Assembly (NCBI RefSeq): GCF_903166545.1
Contig: NZ_CAESCH010000001.1
Span: 248,001-312,000, forward strand
Length of the DNA: 64,000 nt
Source: Metabacillus schmidteae
Lineage (GTDB): Bacteria; Bacillota; Bacilli; Bacillales; Bacillaceae
Reading direction: 5' to 3'
The position numbers and the translations under genes were made by a program. Below are positions 8,863 through 17,165 of this stretch, piece by piece. The notes beneath the pieces were generated by a model that was not told the origin of the DNA, did no database searches, and saw only the letters and a list, made by a program, of their open reading frames with translations. The stretch's first letter is position 1, and each line of letters begins with the position of its first letter.

Positions 8863-9882
8863 TTACTCAAATATGATCAATGCTTTTCTTACGATGTCTG
8901 GATTTTCCTCTACAAAAGTAAAAGCTTCCTTTACATCACTTGAAGCAAATTTATGAGTGATCAAGCCATTTTCTTTTAGCTTATTTTCATTTAATAATGT
9001 AACAACTTTTTCAAATTGATTGGTTTGAAGACGGGACCCAACAAGAGTTAATTCCTTCTTTGTAATTGGTAATTGTGGAATTTCGGATGGACGTTCATCA
9101 AAACCAAGAACAACGACAGTACCAGCAACAGATGCGACGTCTAAACTTAACGCGAATGTTGAAGGTAAACATACGGCATCAATGACAACATTGGCACCTT
9201 CGCCTTTTGTTAGCTCCATTACTCTTTCTTCAATAGATTCGCTTCCGGCATTAATCACATAATCCGCACCATTTTCTTTTGCAAATGCAAGACGTTCTTC
9301 TTTTAAATCAGACATGATGACTGTAGCTCCTGCAAGCTTCGCCATTTTCAAGATACAAATGCCAATCGGTCCTGATCCCTGGATGAAGACAGTATCGCCT
9401 TCTTCTACGTTTCCACGCCATACAGCTTGAGCACCAATTGTATAAGGCTCAGCCAAAACAATTTCATCCCAGTCCAATGACGGATCCACTGCATGAAGTT
9501 GTTTTTCAGGAAGCACGATAAATTCACGCATTCCTCCATCCTCATGAACGCCAAAAACAGAAAGTTCATTACATACATTCGGACGTCCTTTTCGACATGC
9601 ATAGCACTTGCCACAATAACGAATTGGCTCTACGACAACATGGTCACCCGGTTTTAAGTTGGTGACAGCTTCACCAACAGACACAACTTCTCCTGCAACC
9701 TCGTGACCAACCACTCGGGGATATGTAGCAAGCGGATTTGTTCCATGGTAAATATGCATATCTGATCCACAAATTCCTACTCGCTTTATTTTCACAAGTA
9801 CTTCAGTTGGATTACTAATAACTGGAACCTCAACTTCTTCTAAAACAATCTCTCCTGGCTTTGGAATACGAACAGCTTTCAT
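8863..9882 (-). CDS. Zinc-dependent alcohol dehydrogenase (uronate/polyol type)
   Basis: A medium-chain dehydrogenase of 339 residues. The catalytic zinc ligands are in GICGSDMH and GHEVAGEV. The structural zinc cysteines are in [15 protein letters not shown], and a Rossmann nucleotide-binding segment occurs near [14 protein letters not shown]. It resembles the RspB/sorbitol/L-idonate dehydrogenase group found in uronate operons, where it probably oxidises or reduces a sugar acid such as mannonate, altronate or galactonate; the exact substrate is not readable. The ATG giving [10 protein letters not shown] follows AGGAGTG. An in-frame GTG three codons upstream lies inside that ribosome-binding region and was rejected. 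Confidence 0.9.
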   Translation of the reverse strand: MKAVRIPKPGEIVLEEVEVPVISNPTEVLVKIKRVGICGSDMHIYHGTNPLATYPRVVGHEVAGEVVSVGEAVTNLKPGDHVVVEPIRYCGKCYACRKGRPNVCNELSVFGVHEDGGMREFIVLPEKQLHAVDPSLDWDEIVLAEPYTIGAQAVWRGNVEEGDTVFIQGSGPIGICILKMAKLAGATVIMSDLKEERLAFAKENGADYVINAGSESIEERVMELTKGEGANVVIDAVCLPSTFALSLDVASVAGTVVVLGFDERPSEIPQLPITKKELTLVGSRLQTNQFEKVVTLLNENKLKENGLITHKFASSDVKEAFTFVEENPDIVRKALIIFE

Positions 9883-9964
9883 AGAAAACACTCCTATTCT
9901 AAAAATTTTCTTGTAACCTACGTATATATCACAGCCATTCTAGCAATCTGGCAGATTTAAATTT

Positions 9965-10972
9965 TTATACAGATTCTCTTTCAATTAATGTTGGCGGATA
10001 TCGGAAGACTTCATATTCTTCTTTCAACTCCGGATTATTAATTAACTTAATGATCATTTTTGCTGTATCTATTCCCATTTGTTTGTTTGGTTGAGTGACA
10101 ACCGTTATAGCCGGAGTAGCAGCTGCTAAAAACGGTGAATCATCCATTGTTATAACGCTTACATCACGGGGAATAAGAACATTTTGTTCCTTCAAAAAGG
10201 TTAATAAATCAATTGCGGCCATCCCATTAATCGCATAAAAAGCATTGGGACGATATTCTTCATCTTGCCAGATGGTTTGTAATTGCTCACTGATTCCATT
10301 CGTTTCAGCTGTTATGATCCATTTTTCATTTACATGTAAGCCATGCTTCATTAAGACTTTCTTATATGAATCAATCCGTTCAATACGTGGAGAAATTCCA
10401 CTTTCAATTGATTGACCTACTAGACAAATTTTTGTTCTTCCACTTTCAATGATTCGCTCAACAGCTAATTCAGACGCTTTTTCATTATCCAGCATTACCG
10501 TCGGAAAGATAACAGGATCAATTTTGCGGTCAATGAACACAACTGGGAACCCGGCTATTTTTAACTGTTTATATAACTCTGTATTCCCAGTTGTTGGAAA
10601 GATAATCAAACCGTCCACTTGTTTAGCCATCAACATTTTAATATAACTTTGCTCTTTTTCCGGATTATCATCTGCATTGCATACAAAAATATGGAAATCA
10701 TTTTGGTTACATATATCCTCTATGACTCTAATAATTTCTGTTGTAAAAGAATGCAGGATATTCGCAACAATAACTCCAATTGTGGCTGTTTTCTTTTGCT
10801 TTAAGCTTTTTGCCACATAGTTTGGTATATATCCAAGTTCTTCGATTGCACTCTCAATTCTTTCTTTTGTTGCTTGTGCCATATATTCAAAACGATTGTT
10901 TATATACTGTGATACAGTACTCTTAGATACCCCCGCTTTGACTGCAACATCTTTCATTGTCACTTTTTCCAT
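9965..10972 (-). CDS. LacI-family regulator of the hexuronate genes (KdgR-like)
   Basis: A repressor of 335 residues. The N-terminal LacI helix-turn-helix reads VTMKDVAVKAGVSKSTVSQY, with hinge helix PNYVAKSLKQKKTATIGV, and a periplasmic-binding-like effector domain follows. It sits in the middle of the uronate cluster between kdgA and the dehydrogenase gene. Two tandem 12-bp LacI-type operators lie directly upstream, so it is probably autoregulated and derepressed by 2-keto-3-deoxygluconate or a related intermediate, as known for KdgR in Bacillus. The effector identity is inference. It is probably co-transcribed with the dehydrogenase, uxuA, SDR and TRAP genes downstream. Confidence 0.87.
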   Translation of the reverse strand: MEKVTMKDVAVKAGVSKSTVSQYINNRFEYMAQATKERIESAIEELGYIPNYVAKSLKQKKTATIGVIVANILHSFTTEIIRVIEDICNQNDFHIFVCNADDNPEKEQSYIKMLMAKQVDGLIIFPTTGNTELYKQLKIAGFPVVFIDRKIDPVIFPTVMLDNEKASELAVERIIESGRTKICLVGQSIESGISPRIERIDSYKKVLMKHGLHVNEKWIITAETNGISEQLQTIWQDEEYRPNAFYAINGMAAIDLLTFLKEQNVLIPRDVSVITMDDSPFLAAATPAITVVTQPNKQMGIDTAKMIIKLINNPELKEEYEVFRYPPTLIERESV

Positions 10973-10985
10973 GTATTTTCACTCC

Positions 10986-11010
10986 TAAACCGGTTTAGTA
11001 AACCGATTTA
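10986..11010 (-). promoter_or_regulatory. Tandem LacI-type operators upstream of the regulator
   Basis: TAAACCGGTTTA (10986-10997) is a perfect 12-bp palindrome with the central CG typical of LacI-family sites. TAAACCGATTTA (10999-11010) repeats it with one change after a one-base gap. They lie 14-38 bases before the LacI-family gene start, consistent with autorepression. Confidence 0.75.
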
Positions 11011-11023
11011 GTTTTATTATATG

Positions 11024-11037
11024 TGTAAACACTTACA
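11024..11037. promoter_or_regulatory. cre-like site in the regulator promoter
   Basis: TGTAAACACTTACA matches the CcpA consensus TGWAANCGNTNWCA at 13 of 14 positions (A replaces the central G). It sits just upstream of the tandem LacI-type operators, suggesting combined carbon catabolite and substrate control. Confidence 0.45.
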
Positions 11038-11146
11038 TTTACAATAACTTATTACAAAATTTAGACAATGAATTAAAAATATCCTACAATATTAAAATTT
11101 ATTATAACTATCTACTAATTTATCCAATGCTATTTCTATGTGTATT

Positions 11147-11788
11147 CTATTTTTTTTGTGCTTCTTTAAATGCCTGATGATAAGAACGTGCTGTTTGCTC
11201 AAGCTCTGCAAGGTACTGCTCATTAATTTCTCTCTTTGTATTAACAAGTGAAGTGCCTACCCCTGCAGCAACAGCACCAGCTCTCACAAAATCACCAATG
11301 TTTTCAAGACTTACTCCACCTGTAGGCATTAATGGAATTTGTGGAAGTGGACCATGGATATCTTTTAAATATTTTGGACCAAATACATTTGCCGGAAACA
11401 CCTTGATTAAATCTGCACCATTTTCGTAGGCAGTCAATATTTCAGTCGGTGTTAATGCTCCAGGAATACTAAGTACACCATAACGCTTCGTCATTTTAAT
11501 TGTTTCTTTGTTTACAGTAGGTGAAAAAACAAATTTTGCTCCGGCCATAATCGTTGCTCTTGCTGTTTCAGGGTCAAGGACTGTTCCTGCACCAACAATG
11601 ACCTCATCTCCAAGCTCTGCTGATAACTTTTCAATCGCTGAAAGAACTCTTGGTGTTTCAACTGTAATTTCCAGGGCTGTTACTCCACCGTTTTTTAAAG
11701 CTTTTGCAATAGGAATAATATTTTCTGTTGACGCACCACGAATAACAGCGACAATACCTGTCTCTTTAATTTGATCTAATAAAGTCAT
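11147..11788 (-). CDS. kdgA: 2-dehydro-3-deoxy-phosphogluconate (KDPG) aldolase
   Basis: Cleaves 2-keto-3-deoxy-6-phosphogluconate to pyruvate and glyceraldehyde 3-phosphate, the last step of the uronate pathway. The 213 residues match the class I KDPG/KHG aldolase family: GIVAVIRGAS at the start, the catalytic glutamate in ALEITVETPR, GAGTVLDPE, the Schiff-base lysine in DLIKVFPAN, and the phosphate-binding PTGGV. An AAGGAAAGGTG ribosome-binding region precedes the ATG. It lies 14 bases after the KDG kinase gene, so enzyme order in the operon follows the pathway. No terminator is obvious between it and the LacI-family gene. Confidence 0.95.
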   Translation of the reverse strand: MTLLDQIKETGIVAVIRGASTENIIPIAKALKNGGVTALEITVETPRVLSAIEKLSAELGDEVIVGAGTVLDPETARATIMAGAKFVFSPTVNKETIKMTKRYGVLSIPGALTPTEILTAYENGADLIKVFPANVFGPKYLKDIHGPLPQIPLMPTGGVSLENIGDFVRAGAVAAGVGTSLVNTKREINEQYLAELEQTARSYHQAFKEAQKK

Positions 11789-11802
11789 AAAATCACCTTT
11801 CC

Positions 11803-12753
11803 TTAACGAATAACATCGTTTTCATTATTTGATATAAATTGTTCAATCTCAAATCGATCCGGGAGCCCTTCTACATCTCCCTTAACCATTGTTACAAGGG
11901 CACCTACAGCATTAGCACGTGTCAATGCCTGTTCAAGATGCAGCCCATCAATCATTCCGGAAAGAAACCCGGCTGCGAATCCATCACCAGCTCCTACTGG
12001 ATCGACAACATGTTTAACTGGAAAACCAGGTACTTTTCTTATTTCATTTTCCGTAAAATAGATAGATCCTTCTGCTCCTATCTTTAATACTACAATGGAT
12101 GCTCCCAACTCTAAAAAGCGTTTTCCTATTTCTTCAGGCTGGTCGACTCCGAACATAAATTGTCCTTCTTCAATACCAGGTAAAATAATATCCGCTTCTG
12201 AAGCAATCTTCAGCAAAACTCCTCTAGCCAGGTCCTCTTCCCAAAGTTTCCTTCGAAGGTTCGGATCAAAAACGACCTTTACATTTTTTTCTTTTGCTAT
12301 TTTGATAGCTTCATAGACCGTTTCGCGGCAACTTTCGCTAAGAGCTGGAGTTATTCCCGTTATATGAAGATATTTGGCTTGACCAATATAATCACGATCT
12401 AATTCTTCCTTTTTCATCCTGCTTGCAGCTGAACCTTTTCGGTAATAATAAACATTGATCATGCCTTCACGTCTATGTTCTTTAAAATACATCCCTGTCG
12501 GGGCTTCATCTGTTAGCAGCACCTTATGAACATCGACCCCTTCGCCACGGATAAATGAAAGCATGCCTTTTCCAAATTCATCATTTCCTACTTTACTGAT
12601 CCAGCCTGCTTGATGACCAAGTCTAGCCAATCCAATGGCTACATTCGACTCAGCCCCTCCATACTTTTTTGAAAACTGCTGCGAATATCGCAACGAGCCC
12701 TCCGCTTCCGGAGTAAATAGCACCATTGTTTCCCCAATTGTTACCACATCCAT
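11803..12753 (-). CDS. kdgK: 2-dehydro-3-deoxygluconokinase (KDG kinase)
   Basis: Phosphorylates 2-keto-3-deoxygluconate to KDPG. The 316-residue PfkB/ribokinase-family protein has the N-terminal DVVTIGETMVLF, the sugar-binding GGAESNVAIGLARLG segment, and the C-terminal catalytic motif DPVGAGDGFAAGFLSG with the general-base aspartate. The ATG is preceded by GGGGGGAG. It lies between the IclR regulator gene (20 bases upstream) and the KDPG aldolase gene, forming an iclR-kdgK-kdgA unit. The short genomic distances make co-transcription very likely. Confidence 0.94.
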   Translation of the reverse strand: MDVVTIGETMVLFTPEAEGSLRYSQQFSKKYGGAESNVAIGLARLGHQAGWISKVGNDEFGKGMLSFIRGEGVDVHKVLLTDEAPTGMYFKEHRREGMINVYYYRKGSAASRMKKEELDRDYIGQAKYLHITGITPALSESCRETVYEAIKIAKEKNVKVVFDPNLRRKLWEEDLARGVLLKIASEADIILPGIEEGQFMFGVDQPEEIGKRFLELGASIVVLKIGAEGSIYFTENEIRKVPGFPVKHVVDPVGAGDGFAAGFLSGMIDGLHLEQALTRANAVGALVTMVKGDVEGLPDRFEIEQFISNNENDVIR

Positions 12754-12773
12754 AACTATTTCTCCCCCCTAAA

Positions 12774-13523
12774 TCACTTACTGTATCCCATTCTTGCTGA
12801 AATCTTTTCAGCTGTTACTAATAAACTGCTTACAATATTGTCGTTATGAAGGAGCATTCTCTCTTTTGGACCAGCCACACTTATCGCTGCCTTTATCTTT
12901 TTGCTTACATCATAGACAGGTGCAGCCATACAAAGTAATCCCTCTTCATTTTCTTCATCATCAATCGTGTAGCCCATTTCGAAAGACTTAGATAATTGTT
13001 CTTCCAAAGCTTGACGATCTGTAATTGTCTTTGGAGTGATCGCTTTTAATTCAATCTTATTTAACATCTCTTCCCTCTCATGAAAAGGAAGGAAAGTGAG
13101 AAATGCTTTCCCCAGTCCTGTACAATATACCGGCCTTTGCATTCCAATATAAGCACTGGTCCGGATAGAACGTTCAAACTCAAACTTATTCACATAAATC
13201 ACTTTGTCTTCTGAAAGGACTGCCATAAAAACAGTTTCTTCCACTTGATTCATTAATTCCTGCAAATATGGTTGAGAATCAGTCACAAAGTCAAAGGAAT
13301 CTAATGCCTTTGAACCGAGTTGAATGAGATTTGCTCCAAGTTTATACTTCTTTGAAGATGATTGTGATAAATAGCTTTGATTGTATAACGTTTTTATCAG
13401 ATTAAAGGTACTGCTCTGAGGCCAACCTAGCTGGTCACTCATTTCCTTCACCGTTAATCCATCAGGATATTGAGCAAGCAATTCAAAAATCTGTAAAACA
13501 CGGAGTGCAGACTTAACAGTCAA
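12774..13523 (-). CDS. IclR-family transcriptional regulator (KDG operon)
   Basis: A 249-residue regulator with an N-terminal winged helix-turn-helix (SALRVLQIFELLAQ, then TVKEMSDQLGWPQSSTFNLIKTL) and a C-terminal IclR effector domain of about 170 residues. IclR proteins of the KdgR group respond to 2-keto-3-deoxygluconate in other bacteria, and this gene heads the kdgK-kdgA unit. The start codon is TTG, 7 bases after GGGAGGTG. An inverted repeat at 13541-13575 just upstream may be its operator. With the LacI-family repressor, the cluster has two dedicated regulators. Confidence 0.87.
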   Translation of the reverse strand: MTVKSALRVLQIFELLAQYPDGLTVKEMSDQLGWPQSSTFNLIKTLYNQSYLSQSSSKKYKLGANLIQLGSKALDSFDFVTDSQPYLQELMNQVEETVFMAVLSEDKVIYVNKFEFERSIRTSAYIGMQRPVYCTGLGKAFLTFLPFHEREEMLNKIELKAITPKTITDRQALEEQLSKSFEMGYTIDDEENEEGLLCMAAPVYDVSKKIKAAISVAGPKERMLLHNDNIVSSLLVTAEKISARMGYSK

Positions 13524-13540
13524 GATAACACCTCCCTATA

Positions 13541-13575
13541 AATCACATATGTAATTTATAATCCTGTATGTGATT
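13541..13575. promoter_or_regulatory. Inverted repeat upstream of the IclR gene, possible operator
   Basis: AATCACATA (13541-13549) and TATGTGATT (13567-13575) are perfect 9-bp inverted arms separated by 17 bases. They lie 18-52 bases before the start codon, a usual place for an IclR autoregulatory site. AT content is high, and no T-run follows that would suggest a terminator. Confidence 0.5.
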
Positions 13576-13700
13576 ATATGTTTTACTATATATGTGTTTG
13601 TTACCGCTGTCAATGTACAAAATAGTTAAAATTTAAGACATAAAGGAAAATTCAAAAATTCAAATTCAAGGAGAAATTAATAAATATTTAATTATTAACG

Positions 13701-13727
13701 TGTCACATTCACTCACCCTTTCTCGTC
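13701..13727 (+). promoter_or_regulatory. ECF41-type sigma factor promoter
   Basis: TGTCACA (13701-13707) and CGTC (13724-13727) are separated by exactly 16 bases. This is the promoter consensus described for the ECF41 family. It lies 34 bases before the FAD oxidoreductase start and would drive both that gene and the ECF41 sigma gene overlapping it, making an autoregulated unit. Confidence 0.82.
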
Positions 13728-13761
13728 TTGGGTTGTGAAATGAATATGTGGAGGTTATCTT

Positions 13762-15081
13762 ATGACTCAAAAGTGGGATATTATCATTGTTGGTGGTGGA
13801 TTAGCAGGTTATGTTGCAGCCAATTATTTGATGAAAACCAATATGTCTATTTTATTATTAGAAAAGGGAAATAATGTTGGCGGAAGGGCACGAACAAACA
13901 AGGTGGGTCAACAATATTTTAATCTTGGCCCCCATGCTCTTTATAAAAAAGGAAAAGCCAAGTCTATTCTCGAAGAATTAGGTATTAATCTTAGAGGCAA
14001 ATCACCCAAGTTAGGCGGCATTTTAGTTGATAATAATACTGAATATGCAGCTCCACTTTCTCCTTTAGCACTCTTTACAACCCGCCTATTAAATGCAACT
14101 GAACGCATAGAGTGGATAGCTATTCTGATAAAAATACTGAGGATAGATTCTGAAAAATTAGCAGAGCAGACCTTTCAACAATGGGTTAGACAGGTAGCCC
14201 GCTCTACAATAGTGGAGTCCTTACTATACGTCCTTGGCAGATTGTCAACCTATTGTCATGCTCCTGAAAAAATGAGTGCAAAAGTAATTTTATCAAGTAT
14301 TAAAAATGCTATGGGAGGTGTACTTTATCTTGATGGCGGATGGCAATCAATGATAGATCAACTTCATAATAAAGCCATACTTTCAGGTGTCCATGTTCAA
14401 CCGCATACGTTTGTTAAACAAATTGAACCTACCCAACAGAACCTATTTAAATTAGTACTTTCAGATAGTGAGGAACTTCTAGGAAAATATGTTATTTGCA
14501 CAACAGGAGCTCATGAACTAAATGCTATGTTAAGTGAAAAGATAGTCTTTTCACTTAGAAATTTTTTAACTCAAATAACACCTGTTAGAGGGGCCACTTT
14601 AGATATAGCTTTAACACAGCTTCCTAACAAAAATCGGCCTTTTGCATTAGGCATCACAGATCCTCTTTATTATTCAGTACATTCAAGCTATGCCCGCCTC
14701 TCTGATAACCCAATGAGTGCCATTCTTCATGTCTTTAAATATCATCATCCAGATGAACATATAGATGGAACAATGATTAAAAAAGAACTTGAGCAATTCT
14801 TAGATAAGATACAGCCAGGCTGGCAGCAAAACGTGATATCAAAACGATTTATCCCTAACATTATTGTGAATCAGCGTTTACCTCGGATTGGAGATGAACG
14901 CAAGCTTCATAGTTATAAAACAGAAATTCCGGGACTATATATAGCCGGGGATTGGGCTTCTCCTGACTATATTTTAGCGGATGGAGCAATAAGCAGTGGA
15001 AAACAAGCAGCTGAAGATATCATATTAAACGAAAAGAGGAATAACGATGCAAATCACGAAGGAAGACTACCAGTTATTTAA
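13762..15081 (+). CDS. FAD-dependent oxidoreductase, phytoene desaturase/amine oxidase-like
   Basis: A 439-residue flavoprotein with the dinucleotide-binding motif DIIIVGGGLAGYVAANYL at the N-terminus, LLLEKGNNVGGRARTNK (FAD contact) at about residue 35, and the C-terminal FAD signature GLYIAGDWASPDYILADGA. The architecture is that of protoporphyrinogen oxidase, phytoene desaturase and amine oxidases; the substrate is unknown. It has a GTGGAGG ribosome-binding site and sits 34 bases behind an ECF41-type promoter. Its 3' end overlaps the sigma factor gene by 35 bases in another frame. ECF41 sigma factors usually neighbour a redox-type partner gene, and this is that partner here. Confidence 0.85.
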   Translation: MTQKWDIIIVGGGLAGYVAANYLMKTNMSILLLEKGNNVGGRARTNKVGQQYFNLGPHALYKKGKAKSILEELGINLRGKSPKLGGILVDNNTEYAAPLSPLALFTTRLLNATERIEWIAILIKILRIDSEKLAEQTFQQWVRQVARSTIVESLLYVLGRLSTYCHAPEKMSAKVILSSIKNAMGGVLYLDGGWQSMIDQLHNKAILSGVHVQPHTFVKQIEPTQQNLFKLVLSDSEELLGKYVICTTGAHELNAMLSEKIVFSLRNFLTQITPVRGATLDIALTQLPNKNRPFALGITDPLYYSVHSSYARLSDNPMSAILHVFKYHHPDEHIDGTMIKKELEQFLDKIQPGWQQNVISKRFIPNIIVNQRLPRIGDERKLHSYKTEIPGLYIAGDWASPDYILADGAISSGKQAAEDIILNEKRNNDANHEGRLPVI

Positions 15082-15910
15082 ACCATTGTTATTTTCATTA
15101 GGCTATCGAATGTTAGGCTCAATTGCAGAAGCAGAAGATATGGTCCAAGAAACATTTCTAAAAGCTTACCAAATAAGTACAGAAAATATAGAAAATAAGA
15201 AAGCATATCTTTGTAAAATAATGACAAACCTCTGTCTTGATTTAGTAAGATCCGCACGGTATAAACGAGAACAATATGTAGGGCCATGGAATCCAGAGCC
15301 ATTACTACTAGAGAAAATACATGACTTAGACCCAAGTGAAAGAATTATTCAGAAAGAAGGATTGAGCATTGCTTATTTACGAATGATGGAGCATTTAACA
15401 GCAGATGAGCGGGCAGTTCTCCTTTTAAGAGAGGTATTAAATTTCACATACTCAGAGATTGTTAATATCATTGAAAAAAAAGAAGAAAATTGCAGGAAAA
15501 TTTTTAGTAGAGCTAAGCAAAAACTCTTAGTTGTAGAAGGTGAAAGTTTAAACTATGAGAACAATAAGTCACTGATTAACCGTTTTATAGCAGCTTTTCA
15601 AACAGAAAATACCGATACCTTATTAGAACTTATCTCTAACAATGTCACACTATATTCTGACGGTGGAGGAAAAGTCACTGCAGCGATACGACCAATCATA
15701 TCCATCACCAATGTTTTGGCCTTATTATACGGAGTCGTAAAAAAAGCTCCTGAAGATTTTCACTTTGAAATTAAGAATATCAACTATCAACCAGCAATCG
15801 TTATGTACATCAATAGTAAGATTCATAGCATCCTTAGTTTTTATATTAGTGATGAAAAAATAAACGAAATGTATATCACAATGAATCCAGAGAAATTATC
15901 TATTTATTAA
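15047..15910 (+). CDS. ECF41-family RNA polymerase sigma factor with SnoaL-like C-terminus
   Basis: A 287-residue extracytoplasmic-function sigma factor. Region 2 occupies residues 8-75 (MLGSIAEAEDMVQETFLKAY) and region 4 about 105-165 (LTADERAVLLLREVLNFTY). A C-terminal NTF2/SnoaL-like extension covers about 175-287. Three ECF41 marks are present: WNPEPL (81-86) in the linker, DGGGK (205-209), and NPEKL (280-284) near the end. In this family the extension replaces a separate anti-sigma factor and modulates activity; none is encoded nearby. GAGG lies 8 bases before the ATG. It should recognise the promoter at 13701-13727. Confidence 0.92.
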   Translation: MQITKEDYQLFKPLLFSLGYRMLGSIAEAEDMVQETFLKAYQISTENIENKKAYLCKIMTNLCLDLVRSARYKREQYVGPWNPEPLLLEKIHDLDPSERIIQKEGLSIAYLRMMEHLTADERAVLLLREVLNFTYSEIVNIIEKKEENCRKIFSRAKQKLLVVEGESLNYENNKSLINRFIAAFQTENTDTLLELISNNVTLYSDGGGKVTAAIRPIISITNVLALLYGVVKKAPEDFHFEIKNINYQPAIVMYINSKIHSILSFYISDEKINEMYITMNPEKLSIY

Positions 15911-15964
15911 AAGGTTTAGACTTAGGAGTGAATATTTTCTATAGGAAATTTATTTAAATTGAAA

Positions 15965-16011
15965 CTGTCCCTAGAGAATCATGACTGATGTTCTTTAGGG
16001 GCAGCCTTTTT
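15965..16011 (+). terminator. Intrinsic terminator after the ECF41 unit
   Basis: A stem of about 16 bp with small mismatches (15965-15982 with 15988-16003) is followed by CCTTTTT. It closes the oxidoreductase-sigma unit and lies just before a parS-like site. Confidence 0.75.
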
Positions 16012-16025
16012 ACAATTTATGTGAA

Positions 16026-16041
16026 CGTTTCACGTGGAACA
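16026..16041. other. parS: parS-like ParB (Spo0J) binding site, one mismatch
   Basis: On the minus strand the sequence is TGTTCCACGTGAAACG, identical at 15 of 16 positions to the Bacillus parS consensus TGTTCCACGTGAAACA. It is intergenic, between the ECF41 terminator and the sulfurtransferase gene. The ParB gene itself is at the right end of this window, so an origin-proximal parS is expected. Confidence 0.75.
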
Positions 16042-16048
16042 TATTCTA

Positions 16049-16894
16049 TTAAGATTCCTTCCCTTTTGCTACTGGATTCTCGTCATATGAAACCCAATCA
16101 CTATAGCTTCCAGCATATAGTTTTACATGTTGATAACCTGCCATTTTTAGAGAGATGTAATTAGGAGTGGCAGTCACACCTGACCCGCAATAAACAATAA
16201 TAGGATCCTCCTGGTCTAACTCAGAAAATCTCCTTTTCTGTTCTTCTGCATTTTTAAAAGAACCTTGTTCTAATCCTTCTGTCCACAATTTATTAATCGC
16301 ACCTGGTATATGTCCAGCTATTCGATCAAGCGGCTCCACTTCTCCTGCATAGCGTCGCTCCTCTCTTGAATCTATTAAGATTGGAGACTTTTTCTTTTGT
16401 TGCACAACTTCTTTTATATCCTCATAAGAAGCCAGCATTTCATGTTGGATATTCACTTCAAATTCAGCTAATTCAGATGCCGTTACTTCCTTCGTCAATG
16501 GGTAGCCAGCTTCATTCCAGCCCTTAAAGCCTTCATTTAACACATACACATTTTCATGCCCTAAATAGGAGAGCAGCCACCAAAAACGGGATGCAAACTG
16601 TCCCTCTCCAATGTCATAGGCAACAACCGTTTTTGTGTTGTCTATTCCAACTTTCTCAATTTCGGATTTAAATTGTTCGATTTCTGGAAGCGGATGCCTT
16701 CCACCATGCTTTGAAACAGGGCCAGATAGCTGTTTTTCTAAATCAAAATAGAAAGCACCCGGAATATGACTCTCTTCATATAACTTTTCTCCATTAACAG
16801 GATTTCCTAATTCAAACCGGCAATCCACAATTTTCACTTGATCGTTATTTAATTGGTCAATAAGCCATTCTTTATAAACTACATATTTCATCAT
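16049..16894 (-). CDS. Sulfurtransferase (tandem rhodanese, SseA-like)
   Basis: Transfers sulfur from thiosulfate or 3-mercaptopyruvate to a thiophilic acceptor. The 281 residues form two rhodanese domains: an inactive N-terminal one (VKIVDCRFELGNP, VVAYDIGEGQFASRFWW) and an active C-terminal one (LIDSREERRYAGEVEP). The catalytic cysteine is in the loop YCGSGVTA. The loop CGSGVTA resembles 3-mercaptopyruvate sulfurtransferases (usually CGSGVTA/C) more than thiosulfate-specific rhodaneses. I start at the ATG 6 bases after GGAGG, two codons inside a longer frame that begins with TTG. Downstream sulfur-amino-acid genes on the same strand suggest a loose functional link. Confidence 0.92.
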   Translation of the reverse strand: MMKYVVYKEWLIDQLNNDQVKIVDCRFELGNPVNGEKLYEESHIPGAFYFDLEKQLSGPVSKHGGRHPLPEIEQFKSEIEKVGIDNTKTVVAYDIGEGQFASRFWWLLSYLGHENVYVLNEGFKGWNEAGYPLTKEVTASELAEFEVNIQHEMLASYEDIKEVVQQKKKSPILIDSREERRYAGEVEPLDRIAGHIPGAINKLWTEGLEQGSFKNAEEQKRRFSELDQEDPIIVYCGSGVTATPNYISLKMAGYQHVKLYAGSYSDWVSYDENPVAKGKES

Positions 16895-17104
16895 GATCAA
16901 CCTCCATCAGATTTAGTCTAATAACCTGATAATTCTCTTGAAAAAGGAAAACTCCTCTCTAAAATGAAAAAGATTCCGACGGTATGAAAGCTTTATATTA
17001 TGTATTTTGGTCTTTGTAATACCTTTAGTTATGTACATTAAGATTCAATTCAAATTGTTATTTACTATTTACAGCACCAGTCACCAGGCTTTTTCTACTC
17101 CCAA

Positions 17105-17143
17105 ATAAAAAAGGAGCAGAGGTTAATATAACCCTCCTGCTCC
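17105..17143 (-). terminator. Intrinsic terminator after homocysteine S-methyltransferase gene
   Basis: Reading the minus strand, GGAGCAGG (17143 down) pairs with CCTCTGCTCC around an AATATT-rich loop and is followed by TTTTTTATTT. The stem is 13-15 bp with one mismatch. Confidence 0.85.
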
Positions 17144-17165
17144 AATGTTCTCATATGTCTAAAAG

